This document shows, piece after piece, positions 45,856 to 56,042 of a DNA stretch of 64,000 bases. The position numbers were made by a program, and so were the translations under genes. Position 1 is the first letter of the stretch. Every line of letters starts with the position of its first letter. The stretch is taken from the NCBI GenBank assembly GCA_022447225.1, contig JAKVAZ010000004.1:170852-234851 (forward strand), written 5' to 3'. Under the pieces are notes generated by a model. That model had not been told where the DNA came from, ran no database searches, and saw only the letters and a list, made by a program, of their open reading frames with translations. This stretch comes from Fuerstiella sp. GTDB taxonomy: Bacteria; Planctomycetota; Planctomycetia; Planctomycetales; Planctomycetaceae.

Positions 45856-48063
45856 CTAATGACTTAGCAACCAATTGACGGCGTCAGCAACCGTATCGCC
45901 GGAACGGGCAGCGAAGGTCACAGCATTCACCTCGCCCGCGGCTGCGTAGGCACCAGTCACAACAGCAGATGCGTGTGTTTCATCACCAATCCACAAACTG
46001 TACGGAGCAGACAATGCCAGCAACGACGGCAGGTCTCCGTACTTCACAGCTCCCGGCACAAATCCGGCGTCCTGCCAGCGTGTCAAAGCGGCAAAACGAA
46101 ACCCGTCTGTGGCAATCGCCACATTGTCAAATTGATCGCCGGCCATGGCCCGTGAGGCCGCCAGCACAGCTCCTCCGCCATTCACACCCACGGCGTGCAC
46201 GGCACGGGGACTGTGTTGATCTCCGTTAATCCAGGCTGCCATGGTCAACAGATCATGCACCTGCTGAACAAACAGTGAGTTGTTATAGGTGTAAGTAAAA
46301 CCGGCGTAGGTTCTTGGATTTGCAACGAGACGGTTCTCCGTCAGTTTCTGCCGACTGGTTGTGAACTCACCCTGTCCTGCCAGATCAGTCCCGACCACTG
46401 CATAACCGGCATTCACCAGTCGCCTGACGTCCGGTTGCAGTACGTCACCGGCAAACATGCCGGATTTACCGTCACCGTCCACCCATAATACTACCTGTTG
46501 ATTCCAGGCAGTCGACTTCGGGTAAAGCGAGATGACGGGCAATTGCTCACCATGCGTTGTCAGAGTCAGCAGATCACCGAATTCAAGATATTCGGAACAG
46601 TCTTGTTTCCACACTTTGGTGCGCCGGACATCGTCTGCGTCGGGCAGATTTCTTGCGATGATAGTCTCCCATGCCGCCCGCACAATCCGTGCATACTTCT
46701 GCCGATCTTTAATCGATGCAGGATCATGGTCAAACAGTACTTCCCGGTCACGTTCGTCCAGCTGTTTCAGCAGGCGACGTTCATAATCAATACCACCCGG
46801 TGGAGCCGGATGCATATCGTTCCAGATGGCCGACTCTTCGTCCGTAAACAGCGGCCAGTCGGTTTCCACGATCGGCTCTCTAAACCCCAGATCCAGATGA
46901 CGATTCATCCACGAATACATCAACTGCCGCGTCACCGCATTGTAGTTGTGCGGAAAACGAAGCATCTCCACACAGTCCACGTTGTCAGGCGCACCCAGCA
47001 TGGTGTACAGCCGTTTCAGCTCAGGGAAGCCTCTGGACATCATATCTCTGGTCCAGTCGTTCACCGCCGTCATTGACTGTGGACGCGGTGCAAACGCTGC
47101 AGCCAGTTCAACGTTGCCCGTTCCGACGCGCAACAGGCTGCAGTTTTCGCACGTGCAGCCACCCTGCATCCCTGTCGAAACCATCCCGTTGGGATAGGCC
47201 GCAACGGGACGATCATCAATCGCTCCCAGCAGGATGGTCTGAGTACCACCACCGCTTCCGCCGGTGACTGCAATTCGACCGGGATCCACGTCCGGAAGAC
47301 CGGCCAGAAAGTCCAGCCCGCGAACACTGTTCCACGTCTGCAAACCCAGAATGGAATGCAGACGTGACTCCGCCTGTACCCCAAAAAAACCCCAGTCGCT
47401 GCTGCCTTCGAGTTCTACACGTGGAGACCTGTATCGATGAGAGGCCTCAAACGAAATTTGTCGACTGTCGGCATATCCCAGCATGTCGTAGATGAACGTA
47501 ACACAGCCCATTCTTGCCAGTTGTGCACAACGCGCCAGTTTGGGCATGCGACCCGAATTCGGCAGAAACTCTTCGCCATTTTCGATCTGCTGTTGGATTC
47601 TTTTGTCGTCGAATTTTTGCAGACGTCCCCCGTGGCCGTGAGGACACAGCACAGCGGGACCTGGTGTGTTTGCAGCGTCAATCGGACGAAACAGCATACC
47701 AGTGACAAAGTGTCCGGGCAGGCTCTCAAAATAGACCTTCTCCATCGTAAAACCGTCACGTTCAACTTTTCCGTGAATGACGGGGTTCAGCGGAGTCTTT
47801 TCCGGCATGGGCCACAGACCCGTCGCAACCAGTACGCGCTGTTTCAGTTCCTCCTGTCGTTGTTCCCACGCAGCTTTGGACTCGGGGACCTCAAACGGAA
47901 AATAAGCATTGAGGTCTTTCGGATCACGAAGTCGCACATCTTCAGGCTGCTGCCCAGGATCCAGGACCTGATGATTCCTGGCATCACCGGCATGCGTCAG
48001 CTGCGACCATACAATCGACGTCGCCAGCAACGCATGAGACAAAAATATCTGAATTCGGATCAT
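45856..48063 (-). CDS. Exported double-domain alpha/beta hydrolase
   Basis: A 735-residue protein with a signal peptide (residues about 1-25, ending LTHAGDA). The first hydrolase domain (about 100-400) contains GPAVLCPHGHGG, RIAVTGGSGGGTQTILLG with the nucleophile-elbow serine, and a late FPHNYNAVTRQLMYSWMNRH that probably supplies the histidine; it resembles acetyl-xylan-esterase/dienelactone-type enzymes. A second hydrolase-like part (about 500-735) contains AGYAVVGTDLAGQGEF and AVHAVGVNGGGAVLAASRAM, where the nucleophile position is Asn. So one active and one degenerate domain are inferred. The substrate is unknown, perhaps esterified polysaccharide. Confidence 0.85.
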   Translation of the reverse strand: MIRIQIFLSHALLATSIVWSQLTHAGDARNHQVLDPGQQPEDVRLRDPKDLNAYFPFEVPESKAAWEQRQEELKQRVLVATGLWPMPEKTPLNPVIHGKVERDGFTMEKVYFESLPGHFVTGMLFRPIDAANTPGPAVLCPHGHGGRLQKFDDKRIQQQIENGEEFLPNSGRMPKLARCAQLARMGCVTFIYDMLGYADSRQISFEASHRYRSPRVELEGSSDWGFFGVQAESRLHSILGLQTWNSVRGLDFLAGLPDVDPGRIAVTGGSGGGTQTILLGAIDDRPVAAYPNGMVSTGMQGGCTCENCSLLRVGTGNVELAAAFAPRPQSMTAVNDWTRDMMSRGFPELKRLYTMLGAPDNVDCVEMLRFPHNYNAVTRQLMYSWMNRHLDLGFREPIVETDWPLFTDEESAIWNDMHPAPPGGIDYERRLLKQLDERDREVLFDHDPASIKDRQKYARIVRAAWETIIARNLPDADDVRRTKVWKQDCSEYLEFGDLLTLTTHGEQLPVISLYPKSTAWNQQVVLWVDGDGKSGMFAGDVLQPDVRRLVNAGYAVVGTDLAGQGEFTTSRQKLTENRLVANPRTYAGFTYTYNNSLFVQQVHDLLTMAAWINGDQHSPRAVHAVGVNGGGAVLAASRAMAGDQFDNVAIATDGFRFAALTRWQDAGFVPGAVKYGDLPSLLALSAPYSLWIGDETHASAVVTGAYAAAGEVNAVTFAARSGDTVADAVNWLLSH

Positions 48064-48361
48064 CGTGGAATCTCACAACCAGGAATACAAACGATCCTTG
48101 AGCACATCGAGTCAACCCACAAATCCGATACTACTCGTGTGTTCGGACAAAAAGCAACCAGTCGGCAAAGGCCGGTCACATGGAAGACAGTCTGCTGGTT
48201 TGATTCAGCGGCATCAGCTCCGTCTGGAGCGCTCATGGCGTTCCTGACGAATGACCTTATACTTAAGCAATACTTATCGCATCAGTGCATCTGTGACGCA
48301 TTTCTTTGCCGTTACGCGGAACGTTAACCAACTGAAACCTGATCGTCACCTGCCTACTCCT

Positions 48362-49183
48362 ATGCCGCCACTGATCAAATTGCAGACACACCTCACCGCA
48401 GGAACACTGTTGCTGTTCCTGGCCGGTTGCGCTGACGAACCCGCCCTTCGTCACTATGTGGTTGCACGGGAAAATGATCACAACCTGACGTCCGACCTGC
48501 TGCGAAAAGAATTCACACCCATCCCCTTTCGCTGGAACTTGCCGAAAACCTGGACACTCGCACCAAACGATCAATTCAGTCTGCGGGCATGGAAAACCGG
48601 TCCTCCAACAAATCCGGCCCGAATTACACTGGGACAGTTTCCCGCCCGCACCGGAATCCTTGCACAAATCACACGCTGGCGACGTCAACTGGGTCTGGGT
48701 TCAACGGACGACGATACCGCCATGAAAGATGTGCAGGCACTCAGAACCCAAAATGGCGCAGGTTCTTATGCCGCAATCAGGGGCGAATCAGAATCCATCC
48801 TGGCGTTTATTCTTCCGATTGGATCACAGTTCTGGATTTTTCGATTCAAGAGCGCCAATATCACCGCCAAGGCTGAAAGTGAAGATTTTCGCAGCTTCTG
48901 TACATCGTTGAAGTATGTGAAGCCCCCGCAAACGGGCTTCGGTGCAGATCGCGGTCTAAATCCGTCACTGCCGCCACCGGCATCGCATTCGACGTCCGAA
49001 CCGAAATCGACACCGGAATCCGGTGCCGGAGCGTCTGACTCCCGGCCGACTCCGGCGTCACCACAAATCAGCGAATCAGATAATTTAAAATCAGCCACAG
49101 ATCCGATTGAATCATCCGCAACGGTTGAATCCGGCACAAACGACCCACCGCCGGCCGGTGAGTCATCTGCGGAAGCAGATTAG
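48362..49183 (+). CDS. Lipoprotein with low-complexity C-terminal tail
   Basis: A 273-residue protein from ATG at 48362; a longer frame begins at 48251 without support. The lipobox LLFLAGC is clear. The folded part (about 25-190) includes PIPFRWNLPKTWTLAPND, FSLRAWKTG and ITLGQFPARTG, which I do not recognise as a named family but which is common as a planctomycete lipoprotein next to cytochrome-biogenesis genes. The last about 85 residues are Ser/Pro/Glu/Thr-rich and disordered. It precedes the ResB-CcsA fusion by 155 bases on the same strand, so a supporting role in cytochrome c assembly is possible. Confidence 0.75.
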   Translation: MPPLIKLQTHLTAGTLLLFLAGCADEPALRHYVVARENDHNLTSDLLRKEFTPIPFRWNLPKTWTLAPNDQFSLRAWKTGPPTNPARITLGQFPARTGILAQITRWRRQLGLGSTDDDTAMKDVQALRTQNGAGSYAAIRGESESILAFILPIGSQFWIFRFKSANITAKAESEDFRSFCTSLKYVKPPQTGFGADRGLNPSLPPPASHSTSEPKSTPESGAGASDSRPTPASPQISESDNLKSATDPIESSATVESGTNDPPPAGESSAEAD

Positions 49184-49338
49184 CGGTGCATCGGGTTTCA
49201 TTATTCCGGTAGTGAAATTCACCCGATTTTTCGAACGGCACCAGTTATCCTGCTAATGACTAAAGTGAACCGACAGTGGAATTCCGGTGAATTCCGCTGT
49301 GATCGACCCGAATTTTAAAGTCTGACAAGGCACTGCCC

Positions 49339-52300
49339 ATGTCCACCGCAGTCCCGCAGGATTTCGTTGAGAAGACACCAAAGTCCCGCTCAGTGGATCA
49401 TCCTGTCCAGCAGGCGTTTGCCGTCGCAGGATCGCTCAAGATCACCTGTGTTCTGTTTGTGCTGGGAATGTTTATCGTATTGGTCGGCAGTCTGGCACAA
49501 AGTCGCCGCGACGTCTGGCAGGTGGTGAACCAGTACTTCCGTGTCTACATCGCCAAAGTCGAAGTCCGGGACTTCTTCCCGCCATCAATGTTTCCTCAGC
49601 TGATGGATTATGACTGGAACGAACAGCTGGGAATGTTCGCTTCATTCCCCTTTCCTGGTGGCTGGCTGATCGGCTGGCTGCTGCTGGGAAACCTTCTGGC
49701 CGCGCATGGTGCCCGGATTCATATTCAGTCCAGAGGCATACGCATGCTGCTGGGCCTGCTGACGGTGGCGATCGGATTGATGCTGATGGCCCTCATTGTG
49801 GTAACCGGTAACCAGCAAACTGGTGTGGAACAGGGCAACACGCTGCTGAGCTTCCGTCAGATCTGGAATCTTTTGCTGCTGGTTATGGTCATCGCCATCA
49901 TCGGGTTTACAACCACCGCGTACGTCAGCGGAACAAAGAGTCGCGCCGAGAAATTCGTTCTTCTGGGAATTGCAGGAATGATTTCTGCCCTGCTGGTGTA
50001 CTTCGCCATTTCCGGCCCCGTGAATCCGTCGTCGATGAGAATCCTGTGGCAACTGATGAAGGCCTGTGTTTGCTCGGCCGTTCTTCTGATCGGATGTCAG
50101 CTGCTGTTCAAAAAACGGTGCGGCATCGTGGTGATCCATCTGGGTGTCATGATTCTTATGATCAGTGAGCTGGTTGTTGGGCTGTATGGACATGAAAGTC
50201 TGATGTTTATTCAGGAAGGCGATTCAGTGAACTACGCGAAAGACATTCGCGAAATTGAACTGAGTATCGTCACATCCGACGGTGATCAGGACTCCGTGGT
50301 CGTGGTCCCTGAGGCAATGCTGCTGCAGTCAGAATCGGCTGTGCAGGCAGGACAGACGAAGGCTGCTGTGATTTCACTGGCAGCGCACAGCATTCCGTTC
50401 GACCTGCGGGTGACAGACTTTTACCGAAACTGTCAGTTGCGATCATCCGAACCGGATGACACGCTCACCAGCACCGGTATGGGAGCATTTGCTGTTCCCG
50501 TTGAACTCGACCCTGTCGACGGGATGAACGAAAAAACCGATGCGAGTGCTGCCTATATCGAAATCATTGATCGTCAGTCGGGTGAACCGATTGAAACAAT
50601 TCTTGCATCGTTCAATGCCAGTGAGTCACGTGCATTAGTCCTGCCTGAACGAATCACCCTGGACGATGAATCGTGGGACCTGAGTCTGAGATTCCACCGA
50701 AATTACCGTCCGTACGACGTGAAACTGCTGGACGTTCGGCGGGACACGTATGTCGGATCCGCCACACCGCGAAACTTCCAGTCCAGAATCCTGATCACGG
50801 ACAGTGAAACCGGTAAAGCGGAGGAATTTACTCTGTGGATGAACAATCCACTGAGGTACAAAGGCGAGACATTTTATCAGAGCGGCTATCATCCACTGCC
50901 GAGCGGCAATGAAGCGACCACACTGCAACTGGTCCGCAATTCCGGCTGGATGCTGCCATACATTGGTTGTGTCGTAGTGGCCTTCGGAATGTTCGCACAA
51001 TTCTGGCAAACGTTGCGCAGATTTCTGGTGCGGACATCAGCAAAACGTTCAACTGATCCCGCAGTGACATCCCGCACCAGGCAAACCGGCGTTGTGTGGG
51101 TCCCTGTTGCCGTCGCAGTTCTCTGTGTCTTCTGGCTCGGCAGCAAAACTCGAGCCCCCAGGCCGGTCGAAACAGCAATGAATCTTTATGAGTTCGCTCA
51201 ACTGCCTGTAGCAGGTGGCGGTCGAACTCAGCCGGTTGACTCGTGGGCCCGCAGTCAACTGATGCTGACGTCTCATAAATCGACGTTTAAAGGTGAATTG
51301 ACAGCCCCCGAACTGGATGCGAAGCGAGAGGAACTTCTGGAAATCATTCAGGCCCGATGGCCGGACGTGAATTTCGAATCGTTACAGTCTTTCAATGGCG
51401 AATACGAAGACTGGATCGCAAAACTTGTCAGTCTGACGTCCTCCGGCGAAAAAGCCGTTGAGGTCCGCGTGCGAGACCGGATGATCACAAAAATGAGTGC
51501 CGTGCGCTGGTTTCTGGACATGATCGCCCGGCCGGACCGGGCCGTCCGGCACCGAGTGATTCGCATCGACAATGATCAGTTATTGTCGCTGCTGGGACTG
51601 GAGCAGCGGGCCGGGCTGGTGTATTCGCTGGCAGAAATCCAGGAAAATCTCAGCAACCTCGAACAAACAGACAGGGACGCCCGCCAGCTGCTGGAAGCAA
51701 ACCAGGACAATCGTCTGACGGCACTCCAGAGACGAGTCATGGCCCTGTTTAATACCATCCAGCGTCTGAACACAATGCAACAGGTCTTTCAGCCGGCCGC
51801 CGACAACGACCTGCTGCCACTGCTGGTCGAAACATGGCGAATTCTGAATCGCCTGAAGGATGCCCCGGTCCCCATGGGTATCGCAACCGGCGTTGACGAC
51901 GACCAGGCAGCCTGGGAAACGGTACGTGCCGGAAGTCTGGTCAAGAACTGTCGCGACAGGTTGTCAGGACGAAATATCGATGACCGCACCGATCTGGAAG
52001 CCTGGTTCCAAAAGGAACTGCCCAGGGAAACTCTGCTGCAGTCACTGCAGACAAATTACCGTCTGCTGCAGGAAGAAGCCACCAAACGCGCCGGTGAAGA
52101 TCCCGTCGCAGAAAATGCGGCCAATCTGCTGGCCGCTCAGTTAATCCCGGTCGCTGAAGACCGATTCAACCGTGAGGTGTTCTCACTCGTCGCCGCCGCT
52201 GCCCCCGGTCAACCGATGAAAAAAGTGGTTGATGATCTGGATGAAGATCGTGTCCGCAGAATTGCCGGTCTGACAATCACTCGCGATTTGTTCGACATTT

Positions 52301-53595
52301 TTCAGACCCTCGAAAACGATCCGGCCGACAAACGTCTGGAAGACGTTCGCAGGCGTGTCCGATCACTGCAGCAGGCTAACCCCGAAGATTCCGACCTCGG
52401 GAAAGCATTGAACGACGAACTGTTCGCCATTTTGCTGAATGATATGTCCGAACGCGCCGGCACGATGATTTACCCATCGACGGATGGTGAAAATGTGTTC
52501 ACTGCATCCGCAAACGGAATGATGGGAGCCCTCAGAGCGTGGGCCGCCGGAGACGTAACCACGTTCAATGAATCAGTCAGCCGCTACCAGAATTATCTGA
52601 GCAAACATGAGATTGCCCGGGTCGATGTACCGGTGGTGCGTCTGGAGACGTTCTTCAATCGTTTCGATCCTTTTGGTAAGGCCATCTATCTGTATTTGCC
52701 GGCGATGTTACTGTCGTTCCTGGGCTGGATCCTGTGGCCGCAACTTCTCCGAAATACGGCCTTCGCAATGATCATCGTTGCTTTCGTGGTGCACACAGTC
52801 GCACTGTTATTGCGAATCGAGATCTCAGGACGTCCGCCGGTCACCAGTCTGTACAGTTCGGCCATCTTCATCGGCTGGGCCATTGTGGGAGCATCGCTGG
52901 TGATCGAACGCCTGGTCGGTTACGGCATTGGAAATATCGTTGCCGCCTCGATCGGATCGGCGACCCTGATGATCGCTCACTATCTGGCCGTTGATGAAGG
53001 TGACACCTTCAGTGTGATGCAGGCAGTTCTGGATACCACGTTCTGGCTGGCCACCCACGTTGTCTGCATTACGTTGGGCTATGGAGCCACCTTCCTGGCC
53101 GGTATGCTTGGACTGTGTTACGTCGTACTGCATCTGAGGAATTCCTGGTGGCGATCCCCCCGTAATACAGCACAGCGAGGCGCGACGGATCTCGCGTTCC
53201 TTGGCAAGGTCGTTTACGGAATCCTGTGTTTCGCCCTGTTCTTCAGTCTGGTCGGCACGGTGCTGGGCGGTCTCTGGGCCGATGATTCCTGGGGACGCTT
53301 CTGGGGCTGGGATCCGAAAGAAAACGGCGCCCTGATCATCGTTATGTGGAACGCTCTGGTTCTGCACGCACGCTGGGACAAAATGGTCCGCGACTACGGT
53401 ACGTCCGTTCTGGCCATGGGTGGCAACATGGTCACAGCCTGGTCATGGTTCGGAGTCAATGAACTGCGAGCCGGTCTGCACAGCTACGGCTTCACCGAAG
53501 GTCGCATGGGGATGCTGATGGGTTTCATCGGAGTGCAACTGATCATCATCATTGCCGCCGCAATCATCCGCCCCAACAAAACGGCCTCTGCTTAA
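49339..53595 (+). CDS. Cytochrome c biogenesis ResB-CcsA fusion protein
   Basis: A 1418-residue integral membrane protein of system II, which exports heme and attaches it to CxxCH apocytochromes. The N-terminal ResB part (about 30-560) has transmembrane segments (ITCVLFVLGMFIVLVGSLAQ and following) and a beta-rich loop ending FYQSGYHPLPSGNEATTL and a helix. A region from about 610 to 1100, opening with LPVAGGGRTQPVDSWARSQL, is soluble and partly coiled-coil (LAEIQENLSNLEQTDRDARQ). The C-terminal CcsA part (about 1115-1415) has the tryptophan-rich WWD heme loop, WGRFWGWDPKENGA, starting just after Trp1313. ATG at 49339. The fusion is an extended version of CcsBA and would mature the heme proteins in this window. 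Confidence 0.92.
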   Translation: MSTAVPQDFVEKTPKSRSVDHPVQQAFAVAGSLKITCVLFVLGMFIVLVGSLAQSRRDVWQVVNQYFRVYIAKVEVRDFFPPSMFPQLMDYDWNEQLGMFASFPFPGGWLIGWLLLGNLLAAHGARIHIQSRGIRMLLGLLTVAIGLMLMALIVVTGNQQTGVEQGNTLLSFRQIWNLLLLVMVIAIIGFTTTAYVSGTKSRAEKFVLLGIAGMISALLVYFAISGPVNPSSMRILWQLMKACVCSAVLLIGCQLLFKKRCGIVVIHLGVMILMISELVVGLYGHESLMFIQEGDSVNYAKDIREIELSIVTSDGDQDSVVVVPEAMLLQSESAVQAGQTKAAVISLAAHSIPFDLRVTDFYRNCQLRSSEPDDTLTSTGMGAFAVPVELDPVDGMNEKTDASAAYIEIIDRQSGEPIETILASFNASESRALVLPERITLDDESWDLSLRFHRNYRPYDVKLLDVRRDTYVGSATPRNFQSRILITDSETGKAEEFTLWMNNPLRYKGETFYQSGYHPLPSGNEATTLQLVRNSGWMLPYIGCVVVAFGMFAQFWQTLRRFLVRTSAKRSTDPAVTSRTRQTGVVWVPVAVAVLCVFWLGSKTRAPRPVETAMNLYEFAQLPVAGGGRTQPVDSWARSQLMLTSHKSTFKGELTAPELDAKREELLEIIQARWPDVNFESLQSFNGEYEDWIAKLVSLTSSGEKAVEVRVRDRMITKMSAVRWFLDMIARPDRAVRHRVIRIDNDQLLSLLGLEQRAGLVYSLAEIQENLSNLEQTDRDARQLLEANQDNRLTALQRRVMALFNTIQRLNTMQQVFQPAADNDLLPLLVETWRILNRLKDAPVPMGIATGVDDDQAAWETVRAGSLVKNCRDRLSGRNIDDRTDLEAWFQKELPRETLLQSLQTNYRLLQEEATKRAGEDPVAENAANLLAAQLIPVAEDRFNREVFSLVAAAAPGQPMKKVVDDLDEDRVRRIAGLTITRDLFDIFQTLENDPADKRLEDVRRRVRSLQQANPEDSDLGKALNDELFAILLNDMSERAGTMIYPSTDGENVFTASANGMMGALRAWAAGDVTTFNESVSRYQNYLSKHEIARVDVPVVRLETFFNRFDPFGKAIYLYLPAMLLSFLGWILWPQLLRNTAFAMIIVAFVVHTVALLLRIEISGRPPVTSLYSSAIFIGWAIVGASLVIERLVGYGIGNIVAASIGSATLMIAHYLAVDEGDTFSVMQAVLDTTFWLATHVVCITLGYGATFLAGMLGLCYVVLHLRNSWWRSPRNTAQRGATDLAFLGKVVYGILCFALFFSLVGTVLGGLWADDSWGRFWGWDPKENGALIIVMWNALVLHARWDKMVRDYGTSVLAMGGNMVTAWSWFGVNELRAGLHSYGFTEGRMGMLMGFIGVQLIIIIAAAIIRPNKTASA

Positions 53596-53635
53596 CTCGA
53601 TGGTGAATCCTGTGTGCCGACATCGTCGCAGAAAT

Positions 53636-53656
53636 GCCGGTCGTCAAATGACCGGC
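53636..53656 (+). terminator. Weak terminator-like hairpin after ResB-CcsA
   Basis: GCCGGTC (53636-53642) and GACCGGC (53650-53656) pair around a 7-nt loop, 41 bases after the stop. No T-run follows, so a factor-independent terminator is doubtful. Confidence 0.35.
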
Positions 53657-53799
53657 TAACGGTCGGTCGCCTGACGTTCTGTACACAGCTTTGAGAATCA
53701 TGCCCGGTTGTTCAGGACGGACACTTGCCGCAGCAGAATTCCACGACAGAATAGGTGTCTACTGCTTAATAACCCACCGGAACGATTAAGGATCCCTCG

Positions 53800-54372
53800 A
53801 TGAAATCACTGTCCGTCCTGCTGATCGCACTGGCTACCGTCACGTCCTCCGCCTTTTCAGCGGAAACAGTCCACGAATTCAAAATGAAGTCGCTCCAGGG
53901 CCAACAGGTCGATCTGGAAAAATACAAAGGGAAAGTGTTACTTATCGTTAATACCGCCAGTGAGTGCGGACTCACACCTCAGTACGAACAACTGCAGGCC
54001 ATGCACAAACAATACAAAGACAAAGGCCTGGTGATCCTCGGCTTCCCGTGCAATCAATTCGGTCAGCAGGAACCAGGTACGGCCGCCGAAATCAGCGAAT
54101 TCTGTAAAGAAAACTATGGAGTCGAATTCGCAATGTTTTCCAAAATTGACGTCAACGGAGCAAAACAGGCACCGCTGTATGAGTACCTGAAAACAGAAGC
54201 TCCCCTGAAAGAGAACGGGAAGAAAGTTTCCGGTGAGAACAACAGGATCCGCTGGAATTTTGAGAAGTTTGTGGTGGACAAAGACGGCAAAGTGGCCGGC
54301 CGTTTCAGCCCGGGGACGAAGCCCGATTCTGATGAAGTCCTCGATGTCATCAAACAGGAACTCACTGAATAG
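53800..54372 (+). CDS. Periplasmic glutathione-peroxidase-family thiol peroxidase
   Basis: A 190-residue protein with signal peptide (LLIALATVTSSAFSAE). The thioredoxin-fold GPx motifs are VNTASECGLTPQY with peroxidatic Cys56, FPCNQFGQQEPG with Gln86, and IRWNFEKFVVDKDG with the active-site Trp. Cys102 in EISEFCKENYG matches the resolving cysteine of thioredoxin-dependent GPx enzymes, so it most likely uses a thioredoxin-like donor rather than glutathione (inference). ATG 53800 has AAGGA eight bases upstream. It lies downstream of the cytochrome biogenesis gene. Confidence 0.93.
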   Translation: MKSLSVLLIALATVTSSAFSAETVHEFKMKSLQGQQVDLEKYKGKVLLIVNTASECGLTPQYEQLQAMHKQYKDKGLVILGFPCNQFGQQEPGTAAEISEFCKENYGVEFAMFSKIDVNGAKQAPLYEYLKTEAPLKENGKKVSGENNRIRWNFEKFVVDKDGKVAGRFSPGTKPDSDEVLDVIKQELTE

Positions 54373-54403
54373 GCGATACCGCAGCAACAGTATTGCCGTC
54401 CAA

Positions 54404-54619
54404 TCAGCTAATCAGGCCATCACTAAAGTGGCTTAACGCCAATCCGGCAGTGTCGATGTGGGCAGGTATGAATCCGGCCAGCGGAAGGTCTGGACAATTC
54501 TGATCCGAATGGTCCATGTCTGCATCGATCAGGGCCGGAGCCTGCTCATCCGGCCATTGTGACATCAATGGATCCAGCTCAACCGTCTGTGAACGATCGA
54601 TTACGTCAAAACAGCTCAC
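54404..54619 (-). CDS. Possible small ORF overlapping the DUF1501 stop
   Basis: A 71-codon GTG-initiated frame whose start lies within the last codons of the DUF1501 gene on the same strand. The product is acidic (WPDEQAPALIDADMDHSDQN) with balanced codon usage. It is not recognised; only the overlap suggests coupling, and it may be chance. Confidence 0.25.
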   Translation of the reverse strand: MSCFDVIDRSQTVELDPLMSQWPDEQAPALIDADMDHSDQNCPDLPLAGFIPAHIDTAGLALSHFSDGLIS

Positions 54620-56042
54620 TCAAAGGCTGACCGTTTTCTTCCACGAAATAGCGAGGACGTCCGCGGTCATCGAGATAAGTACCATCAGGCGGGACTTCCA
54701 TATGGCGATAAATCGTCGCTGCCAGATCTGCCGGTGTCACTGGCCGATCCCTGATTGATCCACCATCTTTCGTACTCGCACCGATCACCTGACCGTGCCG
54801 TAAACCACCGCCGGCCAGACACATAGACATCACCACCGGCCAGTGATCACGACCATCGATGCTGTTTTGAGTCCCGATGTTGGGCGTACGTCCGAATTCA
54901 CCCATGCCAATGACCAGTACTTCATCAAGTAATCCTCGTTCACCCAGGTCGCTGACCAGAGTTGTGACCAAATGGTCGAACAACGGCAGCAACGGCTTCA
55001 GTCCTGTTGAGATCCCGCCATACACACCGCCAGGAATTCCGTGGCTGTCCCAGGTACCGGATGCGGTATGGTAACTCAGATCCAGTGTTACAAAACTGAC
55101 ACCGGACTCCACCAGCCGCCGTGCCAACAGAGCCTGTTGACACCACAAATGGTCACCATAACGCTGCCGAGTGCTTTCCGGTTCCGCTGTGATATCGAAT
55201 GCCTGTCGCGCTCGTCCTCCCAGTACCATGTCGTAAGCCTGCTGCCCGTACGCGTCGAGTGCGCCAAGCGCTCCCGACTGATCCAGCCCCATGCGTACCT
55301 GGTCCAGATCCTTCATAAGACGGCGACGATCTGACAGGCGATCAAAATTCAACTGTCCTGGCAAGGTGAGCAGATCTGCTCCCGTATTCCGGTCGAGTCT
55401 GTTGCCCAGCAGGTCGTAAGCAGGCAAGACAGCCGCCTGGTTACCGATGAATGGATCGTATTCCCTGCCGAGCCATCCGCCCCAGGCGATATGCGAATTC
55501 GATCTCTTAAATGCCACGCTGGGCGGCATGGCCGGATGATTCGCACCTCGGTGTCTGGCTACGATCGAAGCAATCGCCGGATAACGGTCTCCTTTGGGAT
55601 TGGTTCGGGGGGCCGCTTCACGGTTCCCGGTCTGCATCACCTGATTTGGTTGATGATTGCTCTTGCGACAATCCACCGATCGAATCAGCGTAAACTTATC
55701 GAGCATTTCCGCCTGCTTTGGCAGGTGCTCACAGATAATCGTACCCGGCAGCGCAGTGGAAATATGCCCAAACGGTCCACGGTTATTGTACGGACGATCC
55801 GGTTTGGGATCCCAGGTATCTATGTGACTCGGGCCACCCGTCATCCACAGTAGAATGACGCTCCGCCGGCTCATCGGTCGGCCCGAATTGGCAGCCGTTG
55901 CTCGTGTCCTTAACAGCCCCGGCAGAGTTAACCCGGCGATTCCGGCAAATCCGGCCTTGAGTATATTGCGACGACCGGCAACCACCAGCCCTTCTCTGGC
56001 ATGTGGGTAATAGTTGACAAACGCATGATCAGAGTGCTGCAT
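54606..56042 (-). CDS. Tat-exported DUF1501 protein
   Basis: A 478-residue sulfatase/alkaline-phosphatase-superfamily-like protein typical of planctomycetes. Tat signal GRRNILKAGFAGIAGLTLPG. Motifs include RRSVILLWMTGGPSHIDTWDPKPD, LPKQAEMLDKFTLIRSV, HQPNQVMQTG, SFVTLDLSYH, GLLDEVLVIGMGEFGRTP and a late DHWPVVMSMCLAGGGL. In planctomycetes DUF1501 genes usually travel with PSCyt1/DUF1553 cytochrome genes; here none adjoins it. The function is unproven. Start ATG at 56042. Confidence 0.95.
   Translation of the reverse strand: MQHSDHAFVNYYPHAREGLVVAGRRNILKAGFAGIAGLTLPGLLRTRATAANSGRPMSRRSVILLWMTGGPSHIDTWDPKPDRPYNNRGPFGHISTALPGTIICEHLPKQAEMLDKFTLIRSVDCRKSNHQPNQVMQTGNREAAPRTNPKGDRYPAIASIVARHRGANHPAMPPSVAFKRSNSHIAWGGWLGREYDPFIGNQAAVLPAYDLLGNRLDRNTGADLLTLPGQLNFDRLSDRRRLMKDLDQVRMGLDQSGALGALDAYGQQAYDMVLGGRARQAFDITAEPESTRQRYGDHLWCQQALLARRLVESGVSFVTLDLSYHTASGTWDSHGIPGGVYGGISTGLKPLLPLFDHLVTTLVSDLGERGLLDEVLVIGMGEFGRTPNIGTQNSIDGRDHWPVVMSMCLAGGGLRHGQVIGASTKDGGSIRDRPVTPADLAATIYRHMEVPPDGTYLDDRGRPRYFVEENGQPLSELF

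Noticed and set aside
52825..53367. 180-codon minus-strand frame opposite CcsA
   Set aside because: Antisense to the conserved WWD region of CcsA.
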